Of a stretch of DNA of 64,000 nt, positions 40,226-51,021 are shown one piece after another; position 1 is the stretch's first letter; each line of letters opens with the position of its first letter. Both the position numbers and the translations under genes were made by a program. Origin of the DNA: Wyeomyia smithii (Eukaryota; Arthropoda; Insecta; Diptera; Culicidae); contig NC_073696.1 in the NCBI RefSeq assembly GCF_029784165.1, positions 45,773,858 to 45,837,857 of the forward strand, read 5' to 3'. Below the pieces are notes generated by a model that saw only the letters and a list, made by a program, of their open reading frames with translations, had not been told where the DNA came from and did no database searches.

Positions 40226-40850
40226 TATATGGGTCATTCCATGTCAAGTGTCCGAGGAAACGCATAGACCATCCCCGATTTCGACCAAAATTTGTGTGTC
40301 GATGTATTTTGGGCCGAAACTTATAAATACAAAGTGTTGTACTGGACCCCTCGGCCAATGGGACTGTCTCCACTTTTTGCGATTTTAGCAAAACACTTTT
40401 TTTTTTTAATTTGCGTTTTTCTCGGGACCCTGAAGAGCTATAGGTGATATTGACATATTATTTTGAAGGGTTTTAGATATAGAATCGAACTACGTAGTCA
40501 ATTTTTTTCAGCAGTGTTGCCAACATTGCATTTTTTCGATTTAAAACTTATTTTGCAATTTCCTCGAAATACCCCCCCTTCGATTTTGATCACGCCAACG
40601 TGTTTAGCAGACGATTTTACATAGGAATCACTTATCAGCAAAAAAACAAAATGTAGCGTTCCAGAGATACAGCATTTTCAAAATTGCAAGATTTTGGAAT
40701 TTGTCTACGCACGAAAGCGCTTCTACATACATTGCTGCTATCTCAATGATATCCTAGCAGGCGTTTGTTCAATCGAAAAGATGTTACTTAGAGTAGTATC
40801 TGTTAATGATGTAACTAAAAAATCTCGTTTTAGAACCGTCTTCGCGAAAT
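40226..40850 (+). repeat. Left arm of a 0.6-kb inverted repeat
   Basis: Begins TATATGGGTCATTCCATGTC and includes CCCCTCGGCCAATGGGAC. It matches in inverse orientation 48787-49328 plus 43675-43760; that right arm is split by a 5-kb insertion. This arm is uninterrupted (CCTAGCAGG at 40752-40760) and so shows the empty target site of that insertion. The arms could be a foldback element or two inverted copies of one interspersed repeat. Confidence 0.85.
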
Positions 40851-41085
40851 TTCGAGTCATTCGAATTTGAAAACAAATTGTGGTATTGTTAATAACGTAA
40901 AAAAATGCTGATTTCAGATTCCATTTCATAATTTTGCATATTTACCTTAAAGCCCACGTGTTGTTTTCAAACAAATCTCCGAACGCATCCAAAATATTTT
41001 ATGATAACCGAATATCTTAATTTGCTCATAACATAGCACATCATAAAGCAAGTAGGCCTATCATTACATTCGTCTGTCTATCTTC

Positions 41086-41101
41086 TTCTTCTTCTTCTTC
41101 T
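41086..41101. repeat. (TTC)n microsatellite
   Basis: About five TTC units. The surrounding 40851-41178 is AT-rich with nothing else recognisable. Confidence 0.8.
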
Positions 41102-41674
41102 TACCCAGAATTAGAGCGGAGGTGGCTTTTTCTGTTCTGTTTATTTGACACAGGCTTCACAGCCAACTGTTTAGTGTAGGGGGTTTAGGGGCATAATGAG
41201 CACACGGGGCGAAATGGGCACCCCTCTTTTTTGCGAAACTACGCATTTTTTAATACAATGTGGTATGTGGAGCTCTTCCCTAGTTACTACAGTATCTTTT
41301 TATGTTGAACAAAAGTGATTTTTGTCTGTTTAAAATATGGAAATAATTTGAAAAAATCAACTTGGTTCCCGGATGTTGGAAAAATTATTATTATTGCGCA
41401 CTACAAAACAAGCTTCTACGGTCGTTCAAATGGCTCAATCAAGTATGTAGACACATCAATGTGACGTATGGGTCGTACCCCAAATTTCACCATCATTGAA
41501 GTTTTGATTTTAAGCTAGATTCAGTGTTAAAATTTCATGTTAACTTTAGCTAATTCGATAGGGGCGAAATGGTCACCTTGTCACATAAACTTACTTGAAA
41601 TTCATCTCAGTAGACTTGTGAGTTTGTCTGTTTCCATAGTCAGTGTTTGTTTACAGTGATGGTGCGAACATATA

Positions 41675-42443
41675 TTAGAAAATCTTCGAGACCAAATTGG
41701 TCAGAAAAAGGGACTGCAGGCAGGATTGGCCTCCATAAGGCACGACGGGACATTTCCCTTGTAGCCCCAATTTCTCAGCACTGGCATTCAAATTATCCTT
41801 CAAAATGCGGATATACATTGTATGATCCATAATCCCTTCAATTATATGTAGTTTTCCTACACCTGCTGCACTCATGCATCCCCAAACCAGGACGGAACCC
41901 CCACCATGCTTCACTGTTGGTGTTAGGTTTTGCGGTTGCATTTCCGTGTTCTTTTTGCGCCATACCATACGTCGACCATCTGATCCAAATATATTGAATT
42001 TGCTTTCGTCGGAAAATATGACTGGTTTCCAGAAGTCTTCCTTCTTGAATTGGTGTTCCTTGGCAAAACTAAGCCGTTTCTGACAGTTAACTTGACTCAC
42101 CCAAAATTTTTTCCGAGCAACACGTCCATTATAGCCATACTTTTTGCAGGTATTTCGGATTGTGCTAGTGCATACCGTTGTACCTTTTCTCTCCAGTTCA
42201 CCTGCTAACTTGGGCGCACTTATTTTCGGATCTTTTTTTATTGCTCGCACAATCAATCGCTCATCCTGCTCAGTTAACGATCGAGGACGACCGCTCCGTT
42301 GTTTGTTTTGCAGTGTTTTTGTAATGCTAAAGCGATTAATAACCTACAAGTCTCGCTATCTCGTAAGATGACTTGCATTCATTATGCAGGCGTATAATTA
42401 GTTTCCTCTCTTCAGAACTCGTCTCTTTACCTTTCCGACCCAT
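41675..42443 (-). pseudogene. Dead Tc1-like transposase
   Basis: Starts MGRKGKETSSEERKLIIRLH at 42443 on the minus strand, meets a stop and frameshift about 35 codons in (RLVGY, stop), and resumes in another frame with RSGRPRSLTEQDERLIVRAI and the open block to 41675. That block has the paired helix-turn-helix end, the first catalytic Asp in VIFSDESKFNIFG, and VKHGGGSVLVWGCMS. The second catalytic block (FQQDNDPKHTA-like) and the last Glu/Asp block are lost: after LGLQGKCPVVPYGG the sequence is unrelated. Tc1/mariner enzymes catalyse cut-and-paste at TA; this copy cannot. Confidence 0.88.
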
Positions 42444-42592
42444 GATGTCTCTTAATTTACACTTCAATTACAGTAAAAACAACAAAATACTATGATCTGT
42501 CAATATATCATTCGGCTAGATACTGCCAGAGGGCTTATTCGTCGGTAAAGAAGTTTAACTCTTGTATGAACTCTTCAAATGGTAAATTTCTT

Positions 42593-42821
42593 AAGTAGAC
42601 GAATACTTTTTGAGCACACGTAAAATGAATTATAATGAAATGTCACCCTTGTTACATTTATGGTTATGGTTTTTTTGTAAGTTTCAAAGAATAAATATGA
42701 ATTGATTGATTTGCGACCCAAAATTACGATTGGTTTTCTTTTCTAGTAACAATCAAGCTTCAGTCTCTAGCTTTTTCAGGAAATTTTCATCTAGACGAAT
42801 ACTTTTTGGACCCACTGTAGA
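42593..42821. repeat. Tc1-type terminal repeat with two direct repeats (IR/DR)
   Basis: AGACGAATACTTTTTG occurs at about 42597-42612 and again at about 42793-42808, the second followed by GACCCACTGTA. Two spaced binding-site repeats in one about 200-base end are the IR/DR layout of some Tc1 elements. The opposite end is not recognisable; a weak TACAGTG near 41655 may be a remnant. Confidence 0.6.
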
Positions 42822-42924
42822 TAGTTAATTCAAGTTTTACACTGGAGACAGCTTAAAAATTTTGTCGTTTTTCATGCTTAAATCAGTAACCAAGTTAGGG
42901 TGCTCATTATGCCCCTATTCCCCC

Positions 42925-43674
42925 TACTACAGCACAATTGTAAGGTTAGTGTTATGATCCTACTGATAATAACAGTCTTCTCCCGACCCCGAACTCGAAC
43001 ATGCAACGACTAGCAGTTTTGTGACGATATTTGGAGAGAGGGAGCGTAGGGGATCAAGCCAAGCTACGTAGCAAATATGAAACTAAACAAAAAAATGTAT
43101 TTATTCTAATTGTTCTTTTTTTCACTGCTTTGTCTGTTTACGGTCATTTTTAATATTCTCTTAACTTTTCTTGTTCATTTATGGTACAATGTACCTATGT
43201 TTTTTGATAAGATGATTTATGCATGCTCTCTTAGTAGCAAGTAAATCTCATCGCGTGTGCCGTTCGCGAGATTATAATTGCTGTGATAACCAATACCGTT
43301 TTCCAGCGACACAAATTTGTTTTAAATACAATCCAATTGAACACACCATCTTCAAGAATTAAATGACTGCACACGTGATGGGACTTGCTAGCTACTTTAC
43401 ACATTGTTTACAATTTTAAGCGAACCTGGGTAATCGAGTTCCTAATTCAGGAAAAAACATGACTATTTGCCTGATGGAAAACGGTTTTAAATTACGAGAG
43501 GACGTTTTTTACAATGTGAAAAAATGTGTTTTCATTTTTCAGAAAATGAAGATTCATATGGAAAGTGTAACCATGCCCCTGCAAGCTTTCGTAACGCGGA
43601 GTACACCATAATATATCTAACTAATGGTAGCAGTGGTTATAGGATCCTACAGGAAAAAAAACCTTTCGCGAAGA
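42925..43674. other. No gene seen
   Basis: Mixed AT-rich sequence lying inside the loop of the large inverted repeat. Only short meaningless frames. I see nothing to name. Confidence 0.5.
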
Positions 43675-43760
43675 TGATTCTAGAACGGAATTTTTTGAGT
43701 TACATCATTAACAGATGCTCCTCTAAGTAACATCTTTTCGATTGAACAAACGCCTGCTAG
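43675..43760 (-). repeat. Right arm of the inverted repeat, inner part
   Basis: Reverse complement of about 40757-40840, including AACATCTTTTCGATTGAACA. It ends at CCTGCTAG (43753-43760), the target duplication of the hAT-like insertion. The arm resumes at 48787. Confidence 0.8.
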
Positions 43761-44898
43761 TAGGGCCGGATTTACGATTGTGGGGGCCCGGGGCCCAGTT
43801 ATAGTGGGGGCCCCGAAATAAAACAAAACTTTTTTTTTTATCGTACGAGTTAAAAACATTTATTTGCTGTTGAAAAGTTAGTAAGTTATAAAATTTTTTC
43901 CTACGTGTTGTTTTGCAGAAAACTTATTAATTAAATAATCAACATTCAACTCCTTCAGTATACTCGTACTCGAAACTTAAAAATGCTAAGTTTGACTGCC
44001 TTTCATTCTCCACAGTCGTACGCAACCTATTTTTAATTAGTTTCATCTTCGATTTTTTTCTTTACATCTGAAAAAAAACCTACCGCAATTTGAAAAAATT
44101 GCGATCTACAGGCAAAAATTTGCACACAATTTGAGAAAGACTGCGCAAATATAAGACGACTCTGACAATAATCTGCAGAATCTAGGAAAAAACTACACAC
44201 ATCTGCAGGTCAATAAACTCTGCACACGAACTCAGAAAACCTGCATTTTGCAAAGCACATCTGGTGTTCCTGATTCGGACAAGTTAGCAAAAGCAATGCA
44301 TTGAAAAAACTTGTGGGTTATTTTCTTTCTCTGCTTTACCTCCCATGCGCGCTGGTTCGATTCAAATGGGGTGTTAATGTGTGTCATTCCAAGAGAATCC
44401 AAGGCAGGGATGCCACATAAACAGATTTTTCTGTATTTTACAGATTTTTGAACTAAAAAAGCAATACAGAATCTGTATTACAGAATTACAGAATATTGTC
44501 AAAAATACAGATCTTACAGAATCTTTTGCTATTCGAACTGAAATCATTTTTTTGGAAGGTTTAATTCAATTCAACGACTTTCAAACCTTTGTGAAAAAAC
44601 CTGATGCTGTTTATGTTAGTATCGTTGCAGAAGAAGGGGGATGGGGCTTGGACGGGATTTCAATTTAAAATTTGTGAAACAAGTTGCAAAGCTGTTCGAT
44701 TTTATCGATCCTGTTGTGAAAACGGTAGCTTTATTCAATTCTAAACATTCGTGAAATTGGAAAATTTAAATGATTTGATTTCCAAAATTCGTAACAGTAA
44801 CTGATCGACAAGACATGAATAACGAGTTTTACTCGCTAAGAACAAACTTTTTGACCGGATGATTCGATGAAACAGATGACTTAACTTGGTCTGAGTAG

Positions 44899-45108
44899 TT
44901 GGACGCCACAATGCCGAATGGTAAATTCATGTTTCCGTTACTGAGATCATTTGTGCGATTTTTTTCAATAATTCCACATTCTTCGGCTTTTGTAGAACGC
45001 ATATTTTCAATATATGATTACAGCAAGTCTGAAGCCAGAAATCTCATGGCCCCTAAGCTTATGAGCTCAGTTTTAAAAGCTAAAAGCTACGTTGCTAACC
45101 AAGCAGGA
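44899..45108 (+). pseudogene. hAT transposase C-terminal dimerisation remnant
   Basis: The frame reads FMFPLLRSFVRFFSIIPHSS, then AFVERIFSIYDYSKSEARN and APKLMSSVLKAKSYV. This matches the hAT-family C-terminal dimerisation domain (hydrophobic strand, P-HS-A-ERIFS core, RN-L, L-LL/K). The upstream frame has stops, so only the last 70 or so residues survive; a MITE follows directly. The domain assignment is by eye. Confidence 0.75.
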
Positions 45109-45539
45109 CCCGATCAGAAAGAAAAAACAAAAATGTAACAGAAGCTGTTAGTTTGTTACAGGAAAAACCTTACAGGCGGTGTTTGCAATTTGATCCCGTT
45201 AGGTGTTAAAATAACAGAAATTATAACAGAAATGATTCTACTAGTATCAAACCCATATCAAAACTTGTAACTAATGTATCAGCTTTCTAACAAAATAAGA
45301 TAGTATATAGAACAACATAATAACAAACACTGTTAGAAACAACAGGTTTTGATGAAAACGAAACATTAGTTAGACTTGTTTCAGAACTACTTCATTTCAG
45401 GTTTTGTTATTATAACTCATCCAGATCCAATTTTGTTATCAAAATTATATGGAACAATACAAAATTGTATCAAAATATGTTATTTGTATCTCGCGTTGAT
45501 AGAATTTAGTAATTTTTTAGTTATGCTCTCCTGATCGGG
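45109..45539. mobile_element. MITE with CCCGATCAGAA ends (copy 2)
   Basis: 431 bases, alignable along its length with 30804-31224 (shared GATCCCGTTAGGTGTTAAAA and AATAACAGAAATTATAACA). The right end is CTCCTGATCGGG. The TA target is not obvious here, so the flanks have changed. It sits at the 3' end of the hAT transposase remnant. Confidence 0.85.
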
Positions 45540-45621
45540 GAGCTACTAAAATTATATTAACAAAAACATGCATGAACATCACGTAAAGAAAAATAAGCAA
45601 CATCGTGTTCAGTTACTACAT

Positions 45622-47889
45622 GAGCATGAGCATGAGCATGATTGACCGCCCGCGGTTGCTACTCCGTTATTGCCAGATCAGCTGTAATTACACAGAGAAC
45701 CAATGGGTGATGTTTGGGACTAACATTCATCCTCAATGTGTAAAAACTGGTGATCTTATCTTTATGTTAGGCAATACCAGCGCCGGCCGCACCCGAATGC
45801 AGGTCAAAGAAGGAGTGTGTATGGGAATATGTTGACGTGATACTCGCTCTATTGGAAGCCGAGAACACCTCTGCACTTCCACGAGAAATCACTGGGATGT
45901 TGGAGAAAAGGGTAGGGTTTGCAGCAGATTTCGTTTTGGTAAACGATGCGCTGAATTCGGGTACCGGGTTCATAGCAAATATCGCGCCTACAAGTTCATA
46001 TTAACCTCCGCGAAAATTATTACGCGATTCGAACTCGTTCTGTTTGATATACCACCGAAAAATGGGCACGCGAGAATACCGGAACTGCGATTAAATTAAT
46101 ACAGACTAAAATATTCGAACATTCCCTCAACAAATCATCATGCAATTACCGAAGAGAGTCTCCCATTGGTGTATCTTAGCCGACTACACAATGTTACGAG
46201 AGCTACGAAAGCTCTATCCACGTTAACGTCTCGACACTTCTATTGTTTCCTCCAAGAGGTTATACCGAAAACTACATCGCGTTGATAATCTATCTGTAGA
46301 AAACACGAACTCATGGAAGGTATCGACGTGACATTCGGACATCTGTTTATGAAGTCCTTATACAACTACCGAAACGTATCTCCCATTGATTTATCTCAGC
46401 TGACTACACGATTTTACGAAAACTACTGGAGTTGAGTCCACGTTAACGTCTCGCCACTTCTATCGTTTCTTCGTGAAGGACCCTCTTTATACCGAAAATT
46501 ATAACGGTAGATATTCGGTCACCCGGAGATATGGCTTTCTGCTTAACAGGTCGACTAACGACATTCGTCTGTTCTTAAAAAGCGATTCACTACACTCTGT
46601 AAACCCTTAGATGTGCTCAACTAACCCGAGCCGAAGACGCGTTTACACCGGAGCGTTATGCACGGCAGCACTATTCCCTTCTACCGACGCAGACGCGCAG
46701 GGACACGGTGTTTCGCACCGGTTCTCTCTTATAATAAATAAACTAAGATACCTACTGGCAAAGTTTCATGCCTCCAAAGCCTAAAAACTAGGAAAAATGC
46801 AAATATGCATATCAAACCAAACAAAGTGCTAAGTTTATTAACAAAATGCCAAAACAATCGCAATCAAAATTTAGTTGTCGTGGACTATCGTCAGCCCGAC
46901 CAAAACGGTTACAGTATAATTAAATAAAAATTGTTTACGTGTATTACAATTGTCCAAAAGCTAGAAAAGTCATAAAATAAAAGCATAGAACTAAGTGAAA
47001 TGTCTGTAACCGACCAGTTAGGGCATGGTAGACGATGGGATCAAATACTTGTCGAGCGCGATATTGAATTTTCAAACTATTTTTAAACTATATTGTAAAA
47101 CTGCCTATTTTGTTTTGTAAGAGTGTCATGCATTCACAGCTCATTTTTCAAAAGCCAAACTAATTATAAAACGAGCCCAACAAGAGTCATCAGATTGAAT
47201 TTAAGTTCGTAGTCTTTTTATTATAGCTGGCAACCCCGGGTCACTGGTCTACACCAAATAAAAACAAAAAAAAAAGATTTTTGTTACTATGTTTCTAGCC
47301 CCCGCGTGGCAAACGTCCATCGCGGATGAAACTTTGAACAGATTTTCAGTACTAAGGAAAAAATATACTTAGCTTATTAACAGAAATATGCATTAAGGAA
47401 ATTCCATGATCTCAATAAACCGGCAACAGATTTATCCTGCTTTATCTGTGTCCAGTGAGCACTGTTCTCTTCTGATAGTTATTTTCCCGTTTCTTTTTAC
47501 GCCGGTCAAAGTCCAACGAAGTCGTTTTTTTTCTCCACAAAACGCACATTCGAGAATAATCAAGGCCAATTAACGTATTTAACACCAACTTTTCATGTTT
47601 TTTTCACTGTTTTCACACGCAATAATTAAGAAAACTTAGCGATTAGCAACGCGTTGCACGTACTCCCACGATATACTTTGCGTATCACTGACCAGAGAAA
47701 CAAAAATGACCGCACCAAACTTTGTTTCTCTATTTCAAGATCTTGATTAACCACAACTCCGGGCAGGAATAAACTAAATAATCCACCAATGAAAATGGCA
47801 TTTATACCACTTTTTTCTAAAAAAATTTTAATATCCAAACTGACAGAAAAAAAACCCGTCCGTTCGCGTTCATGGTTTACTCCGATCCC
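45622..47889 (-). mobile_element. Retroposon-like insertion with 25-base target duplication
   Basis: The 25-base string starting GCAACATCGTGTTCAGTTAC occurs at 45597-45621 and again at 47890-47914, bracketing about 2.27 kb. A long target duplication and a simple-sequence tail (GAGCAT repeated three times at 45622-45640, thus at the 3' end if transcribed minus) fit target-primed reverse transcription. The minus-strand 5' end near 47880 has a UTR-like start and a small open frame (47838-47626) beginning MDIKIFLEKSG. No reverse transcriptase is seen, so it is nonautonomous or internally deleted. Confidence 0.6.
46145..46505. repeat. Two imperfect direct repeats, period about 220
   Basis: About 46146-46280 and 46366-46500 share TCTCCCATTG, GACTACAC, TCCACGTTAACGTCTCG, CACTTCTAT and TATACCGAAAA in order. 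They lie inside the retroposon-like insertion. Confidence 0.8.
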
Positions 47890-48786
47890 GCAACATCGTG
47901 TTCAGTTACTACATTTGATTAACTCGCCTGATTATAAGTTTGAAACCAATAAAAAATTAGGCCAAAGCAAAAAATGGTGATTTGTTTCAATATATTCTTT
48001 AGGGAAGAAGATTTTCATCCAACATTTTTAGTATGCTGAACACAGATTTTTTATATAGATTTTTTAGCCCGTGAAACAGATAACACAGATATTTTCGAGC
48101 AAAAATACAGAAATAAATGTGGCAACCCTGATCCAAGGTGAACTCTTATGGATGTAGTTGTGATATTGGCGCTAGCGAAAAAATAACACTGAAAGAAAGT
48201 GTCAGATTGAAATGGTCTGTTCAAATTTTCTTACTGTAAATCGAACTTTTGATTAAATCTCATTGTTGGCACAAACCGACCCTACGTTGTGTTATATTTT
48301 AATCGGCGGTAAACTCGCGCGTTTGGTCGTCACCATCAGGGGCAGTTACGGCCCGCGGACAGGTGGAACGGGGAGGAATTTCTTCTAACACTTAAAACAC
48401 GGGTGTTAAATTTAATTATATATTTGAACTTAGTATCGACGATAGCTACTTGCAGCGAGCCGAGTAGCTATGTGGCCTACGGCCGACTGGCGCAACGGCC
48501 GACACAAATGTGCCGTAGGTCACGAAACGACTAACTACTGACGACTAATGACGAATAACGACTGACTGACCTCTAGCGCTTTTTAGGCTGCCTGGTGGTG
48601 GGCAGCATTGTCCGGCGGCAAACAAAGCCGCAAATAAGCGCGCGCAAGTTGGCGTCGCTTGGGCCTCAGCCTGTGTGGTGGTGTGGTTGGCGACTTACAG
48701 TCGTGCCCATCTTAGGCGGGACTTTTGGCGCGAACACTCATTTTTTAAACAGAAAAAATCTTTTTCTCAATTTGTGGGGGCCCCTG

Positions 48787-49328
48787 CCTGCTAGGATACC
48801 ATTAAGATATCAGCAATGTATGTAGAAGCGTTTTCGTGCGTAGACAAATTCCAAAATCTTGCAATTTTGAAAATGCTGTATCTCTGGAACGCTACATTTT
48901 GTTTTTGGTTGATAATTGATTCCTATGTAAATCGTCTGCTAAACACATTGGTGTGGTCAAAATCATAATCGAAGGGGGGTATTTCGAGGAAATTGCAAAA
49001 TAAGTTTTAAATCGAAAAAAATGCAATGTTGGCAACACTGCTGAAAAAAATTGACTACGCAGTTCGATTCTATATCTAAAACCCTTTAAAATGATATGTC
49101 AATATCACCTGTAGCTCTTCAGGGTCCCAAGATATCCGCAAATAAAAAAAGGTGTTTGCTAAATTCGCAAAAAGTGGAGGCAGTCCCATTGGCCGAGGGG
49201 TCCACCAATCAGTACAACACTTTGTATTTTTAAGTTTCGGCCCAAAATGCATCGACTCACAAATTTTGGTCGAAATCGGAGATGGTCGATGCATTTCCTC
49301 GGACACTTGACATGGAATGACCCATATA
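48787..49328 (-). repeat. Right arm of the inverted repeat, outer part
   Basis: Reverse complement of 40226-40759, with CCCATTGGCCGAGGGG and CACTTGACATGGAATGACCC at the outer end. Divergence is modest (scattered substitutions, small indels). Confidence 0.85.
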
Positions 49329-49339
49329 GGAATTTCCAT

Positions 49340-50720
49340 AGAAACTGGGACAATTATGCATAGAGCTACAGTTTTTTTGTCAACTGTAGCCAACGATCCT
49401 AATCATACGAGCTATTTAACCACCCCAAGCTCGTAATCGTTCACAATGACTTGGGATTAGGCTGATGTTGTTCACTCCGATTATTCTTTGTATTAATGCT
49501 TCATTAATGAGCAATCCTATTCTGCTGGTTTCCGCTTTCAGTCTGGTGTATGTGGGTATTAGGGTGGAGAATCGTCATACGGAAAAAACGAAACTTGATA
49601 GCAGAAAGCCAGAACCAAGTTTTATTTGTTCTATTTGGAGTCTCAAACAATCCTAATATTATGGGAAGCCGATTTATTTAGTTTCCGCTTGGCGCATTGC
49701 ATTTCAAATTTATATGGGGATTTGTATGTAAAAACCAACATTTTTGCATTTTCCATTCTAAAGAGCTCAAAGTGGCTCAAACCATAGGTTTCATGACTTC
49801 AAATGGTAGGTTTTTTGGTGCTTAACAACTTGGCCGAAGACATCAAAGTGCTAGGGTGTCTCAAAAAAATACTGGAGCTGTTCTAAGTTGAGTATGTCGA
49901 AATTAGTGTTGCAAATCATTTTTTCTGCCAACACTGCCAGTGTACCGGCGTTAGTCAGATTTCCATCAAAAGTAACCTCTGGAACACGTTGTAGATTCTA
50001 CCTACGACTATAATATTGACCTGACTTCGTTTTTTGATCCAGCTGACTGTATAAACTCGTTACGACAGGTTATTTCTGATGGGAATCCTGCTGGTGCCGA
50101 TACATTGGTAATGTTGGCAGAAAACAAGGTTTTCTGCATTTAAATCGACATACTGAGCTTTGAACAGTTATTGCTCTTCTTAGAGACATCCTTGCTCTTC
50201 AGTGCCTTCTGCAAAGTTGTTAGGCATCTAAAACACTATACTTTAACATAATGTAGTGCATTATTAGATCACTATTGAGCTCTCTAGAAAGGTAAATGCA
50301 AAAAAGTAGGTTTTCCCATACGAATTTTCATACAAATTTGAAATGCAATGCGCCAAGCGGAGACAAGAACAATCGACTTCGGGTAAGTTTGGGGTTGTTT
50401 GGGGCCCCAAAAAGAACCAGAAATACTTGGTTCTGGAAAATCGATCACTTTTCCCCACCCTAGTGGGTATCCACCAGCAAAACATAGGATTTGGACCACT
50501 CTCGTGAAAATACTACTCGTGTCGATACCCACTCGTTGTATCACACCTTCAAGGGCGCTATTGAATAGAAAGCATGAAAGACCATCACCTTGTCTCAATT
50601 TTTTGCGTGACTCGATGGCACTCGTAGAACGCTCCTCGAGACACGTACATAACATTTCATTTGATTCACGTTAGCTTTGATCAGCCTCTTGAGTTTATCC
50701 GCGAACACTTCCTCGTTTTC
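49340..50720 (-). pseudogene. RTE-like LINE reverse-transcriptase fragment, split by a MITE
   Basis: On the minus strand 50720-50463 reads SRKKLRQGDGLSCFLFNSAL, EGVIQRVG and then VQILCFAGG, an RT core with the catalytic FADD decayed to FAGG. After the MITE (50462-49560), minus 49559-49400 continues YTRLKAETSRIGLLINEALI, the part that follows FADD in such elements. Stops and frameshifts make it a relic. Confidence 0.75.
49560..50462. mobile_element. hAT-like MITE with TAGGGTGGRG ends (copy 2)
   Basis: 903 bases, same family as 31923-32828 but in the opposite orientation. A perfect 8-base duplication GTGGGTAT flanks it (49552-49559 and 50463-50470). The long inverted arms share CCGCTTGGCGCATTGC. 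Inserted in a LINE relic. Confidence 0.92.
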
Positions 50721-50918
50721 GTGTACCTCTATGATCTGTCATAGATGTTCTCGATACACTGAATAGTAGGCTGCTTTGAAATCGATGGAGATTTTTTTCT
50801 TTATCTAAAAACCGATGGAGATATTATGACATTTTTGTAGAATCTATCAGAGTCCGGGTTTCCATGCAACCCGTCTAATATTGTTCCACGAATCTCCTGA
50901 TTAACGTTGATAGACGTT

Positions 50919-51018
50919 GGAATAGGAATAGGAGTAAGAATAGGCATAGGAATAGCAATACGAATAGGAATAGGAATAGAAATAGGAATAGGGATAGCAA
51001 TGAGAATAGGAATTTGAA
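50919..51018. repeat. (GGAATA)n degenerate microsatellite
   Basis: About 100 bases of GGAATA units and variants (AATAGGAATAGGAG). A short remainder (AATAGGAATAGGAC) reappears at 51695-51710 beyond an insertion. Confidence 0.85.
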
Positions 51019-51021
51019 TGA

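Larger units (their letters stand above)
41179..42924. mobile_element. TA-flanked element with GGGGCATAATGAGCAC termini
   Basis: The left end is GGGGGTTTAGGGGCATAATG followed by AGCAC; the right end read inward is GGGGGAATAGGGGCATAATG followed by AGCAC. TA abuts both ends (41177-41178 and 42925-42926). The element is 1,746 bases. Its interior carries a dead Tc1-type transposase and one Tc1 terminal repeat, so either this is a composite or a Tc1 landed in a MITE. The end design (TA target, G-rich start, near-tandem motif inside: GGGGCGAAATGGGCACC) resembles that of the element at 802-2594. Confidence 0.65.
44405..48130. mobile_element. Inner hAT element (CAGGGWTGCCACAT ends)
   Basis: Inverted ends CAGGGATGCCACAT and CAGGGTTGCCACAT and a perfect 8-base duplication ATCCAAGG (44397-44404 and 48131-48138) define a hAT element nested in the outer one. 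It carries a remnant of its own transposase (44899-45108) and two later insertions (45109-45539 and 45622-47889). The subterminal regions contain repeated ACAGATTTTT and TACAGAAT motifs, which are plausible transposase binding sites. Confidence 0.9.
43761..48786. mobile_element. Outer hAT-like element (TAGGGCCGG / GGGCCCCTG ends)
   Basis: Starts TAGGGCCGGATTTACG and ends GGGGGCCCCTG, flanked by a perfect 8-base duplication CCTGCTAG (43753-43760 and 48787-48794). The uninterrupted paralogue at 40752-40759 carries that octamer only once. Without the inner element its own length is about 1.3 kb, and I find no transposase in it, so it is nonautonomous. The segment 48139-48780 is GC-richer, with TGGCCTACGGCCGAC and GTGGTGTGGTTGGC, and has no convincing reading frame. 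Confidence 0.85.
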
